Part shown: positions 62,701 to 64,000 of the stretch, in pieces
Numbering within the stretch: position 1 is the stretch's first letter
Layout: each line of letters opens with the position of its first letter
Origin: Citreicoccus inhibens
GTDB taxonomy: Bacteria > Myxococcota > Myxococcia > Myxococcales > Myxococcaceae
Reading direction: 5' to 3'
Length of the DNA stretch: 64,000 bases
NCBI RefSeq assembly: GCF_019039035.1
Contig: NZ_JAHNZT010000005.1
Location: forward strand, 329,360-393,359
Position numbers and translations under genes: made by a program
Notes under the pieces: generated by a model
The model's database searches: none
Told to the model about the DNA's origin: nothing
What the model saw: only the letters and a program-made list of their open reading frames with translations

Positions 62701-63654
62701 ATGGAAGCGCCGACGTACAGCTCGAAGCAGGTGGCCGAGATGCTCGGCGTGTCCCCCAAGGAGATTCCCGAGGGGATGCGGAAGGACGTGTACGGTCCGG
62801 ATGACATCTGGGAGCTGCGGACCACGCTGGACCGCTTCCCGCCCCGCGTGGGCCACCGCCGCCAGCTCTTCCTCAACTTCAAGGGGGGCACCGGCAAGAC
62901 GTCCCTCTCCACGTCCTACGCCTGGCGCCTCGCGGAGCTGGGCTACGCGGTCCTCCTCATCGACCTCGACAGCCAGGGCCACGCCACCAAGTGCCTGGGC
63001 TACGAGGGCGACGAGTTCGAGAAGACGCTCCTGGACGTGCTGGTCCGCAAGACGCCGCTCGTGCAGGTCATCCAGAAGTCCTCCCTGCCCAACCTGGACT
63101 TCGTCCCGTCCAACCTCAGCATGTCCACCATGGACCTCGCGCTGATGCCCATGGCCGGCCGCGAGTTCAAGCTGCGCAACGCGCTCAAGGACGTCGAGGC
63201 GCAGTACGACTTCATCATCTTCGACGCGCCGCCGTCCTTCGGCCTGCTCAACCTCAACGCCCTGATGGCAGCGAACGACCTGTTCGTTCCGGTGCTGGCG
63301 GACTTCCTGTCCTTCCACGGCCTCAAGCTGCTCTTCGAGACCGTGCAGAGCCTGGAAGAGGACCTGAACCACGTGCTCGACCACGTCTACATCGTGGTCA
63401 ACGCCTTCAACGCGACCTTCAAGCTGGCCAAGGAAGCGCTGGAGGCCCTCCAGACGCACTACCCGGAGTACCTGCTGCCGACCATCATCCGGCAGTGCAC
63501 CAAGTTCGCCCAGGCCTCCAGCGAAGGACGGCCGGTATTCGTCGCGGACCCCACTTCCAAGGGCGCGACTGATATCCAGGCCATGCTCGACAATGTCCTT
63601 CCCCGCCTGGTAGCGGGCGCCGCCGCGAAGAACGGCGCCACCCACGCTGGCTGA
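62701..63654 (+). CDS. pomZ: PomZ, ParA/MinD-type ATPase
   Basis: A 317-residue protein; ATG 62701 (AAGGG upstream) rather than a start 12 codons earlier. After a ~55-residue N-terminal extension comes the deviant Walker A NFKGGTGKTS (Gly62, Gly63, Lys66), DLDSQGHAT (Asp90) and DAPPSFG. From memory, the M. xanthus positions altered in published PomZ mutants are G62, K66, D90 and K268; all have the same number and residue here (Lys268 in RQCTKFAQ, the DNA-binding residue). PomZ dimerises with ATP, binds the nucleoid and carries the PomX-PomY cluster to mid-cell, and recruits FtsZ. pomX starts 12 bases after its stop. Confidence 0.95.
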   Translation: MEAPTYSSKQVAEMLGVSPKEIPEGMRKDVYGPDDIWELRTTLDRFPPRVGHRRQLFLNFKGGTGKTSLSTSYAWRLAELGYAVLLIDLDSQGHATKCLGYEGDEFEKTLLDVLVRKTPLVQVIQKSSLPNLDFVPSNLSMSTMDLALMPMAGREFKLRNALKDVEAQYDFIIFDAPPSFGLLNLNALMAANDLFVPVLADFLSFHGLKLLFETVQSLEEDLNHVLDHVYIVVNAFNATFKLAKEALEALQTHYPEYLLPTIIRQCTKFAQASSEGRPVFVADPTSKGATDIQAMLDNVLPRLVAGAAAKNGATHAG

Positions 63655-63665
63655 GACCTCCCGTG

Positions 63666-64000
63666 ATGAAGAAAGCCTTCGAACAGAACGTGTCCCGCGC
63701 CAAGCCGCGCCTCCGCCTGGGGGCGCTGACCGGTGCGCTCGACCCGGTGGAGTCCCTGGCCGCGCAGCCCGAGCCCGAGGTCGCCGCCGTCCTCCCGCCG
63801 CCCGTGGCCGAGGCGCCGGACCTCTCCGCCGAGGTGCGCGCCCGCATCGAGCGCAACCGCGCCCCGCGCCCCACCGCCGCCGAGGCGATGGAGGCCGCCC
63901 TGCGCGCGCCGGCCGTGCCGTCCGCCCTGCTGACCCAAACCACCAAACCCACCACCCCCACACCAACAATACCCACACCCATAACCCACACACTATCCAC
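63666..64000 (+). CDS. pomX: PomX (N-terminal part, cut by the window edge)
   Basis: Frame open to the right edge; 111 residues are visible. It begins MKKAFEQNVSRAKPRLRLGA, the Lys/Arg-rich N-terminal peptide of PomX that activates PomZ ATPase; Lys13 and Arg15, reported from memory as essential in M. xanthus, are both present. The rest is a Pro/Ala/Glu-rich disordered stretch (PEPEVAAVLPPPVAEAPD), with the C-terminal coiled coil expected beyond the window. The final 68 bases (63933-64000) contain no G and encode Thr/Pro residues, so their composition is quite unlike the rest. It completes the pom operon. Confidence 0.92.
   Translation, partial: MKKAFEQNVSRAKPRLRLGALTGALDPVESLAAQPEPEVAAVLPPPVAEAPDLSAEVRARIERNRAPRPTAAEAMEAALRAPAVPSALLTQTTKPTTPTPTIPTPITHTLS

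Overview
The window is very GC-rich DNA from a myxobacterium, most likely suborder Cystobacterineae. Evidence for this: three genes at the right end match the Myxococcus division-site system PomY-PomZ-PomX (PomZ keeps the Walker and DNA-binding residues at the same numbers, and PomX begins with the conserved Lys/Arg-rich peptide). The window also holds three sigma-54 activators of myxobacterial type (one with an FHA domain), two Ser/Thr kinases (one fused to PEGA, one to PilZ), PAS/GAF histidine kinases and many Cys-rich lipoproteins. No rRNA, tRNA, CRISPR array, insertion sequence or phage gene was found.

Layout. 1-5.5 kb: a left-truncated peptidoglycan protein joining an HExxH region, a penicillin-binding-type transpeptidase region and a SpoIID region; then a sigma-54 activator divergent from an SPFH/flotillin-like protein with a sigma-54-like promoter between them. 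5.6-10.6 kb: DUF4142 protein, lipoprotein, a two-gene osmoprotectant-type ABC importer (ATPase, then a binding protein-permease fusion) and heme A synthase. 10.6-20.5 kb: a hairpin-rich gap, a 969-residue activator with its DNA-binding domain apparently at the N terminus, an aldehyde dehydrogenase, and an FHA-GAF-AAA+ activator followed by a near-consensus sigma-54 promoter and Cys-rich lipoprotein genes. 20.5-26.2 kb: Ser/Thr kinase with PEGA repeats, a translationally overlapping small membrane protein, a PAP2 phosphatase, and a secreted lipase with its dedicated foldase. 26.4-33.4 kb: histone-deacetylase-like fusion, hexapeptide acyltransferase, PAS-GAF-PAS histidine kinase, secreted neutral ceramidase. 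33.4-42.3 kb: two tandem collagen-like Cys-knot exoproteins, a kinase-PilZ protein, a SWIM-ATP-dependent DNA ligase, gluconokinase, and an ADOP-type permease with its PadR regulator. 42.3-49.1 kb: IleRS with an unusual KMSKS loop and insertion, a B3/B4 protein, a cupin and an ABC-F protein.

49.1-51.4 kb is a decaying low-GC island. It holds a broken membrane protein gene, a frameshifted Cys-rich lipoprotein gene and an intact paralogue of that gene. 51.4-59.4 kb: small lipoprotein, two paralogous aldehyde dehydrogenases under a TetR regulator with three regularly spaced palindromes, a single-HKD phospholipase-D-like protein, a histidine kinase, an AraC regulator and a fatty acid desaturase. 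59.6-64 kb: a small XRE regulator, a 566-base gap, then pomY, pomZ and the start of pomX, which runs off the right edge.

Functional themes: division-site selection (Pom), envelope and peptidoglycan remodelling, lipid degradation (lipase plus foldase, ceramidase, aldehyde dehydrogenases, desaturase), and dense signalling in which regulators sit beside their probable targets. Start codons were often moved inward from the longest reading frame using Shine-Dalgarno sites, signal peptides and domain boundaries. All functional names come from motif recognition by eye, without database searches.
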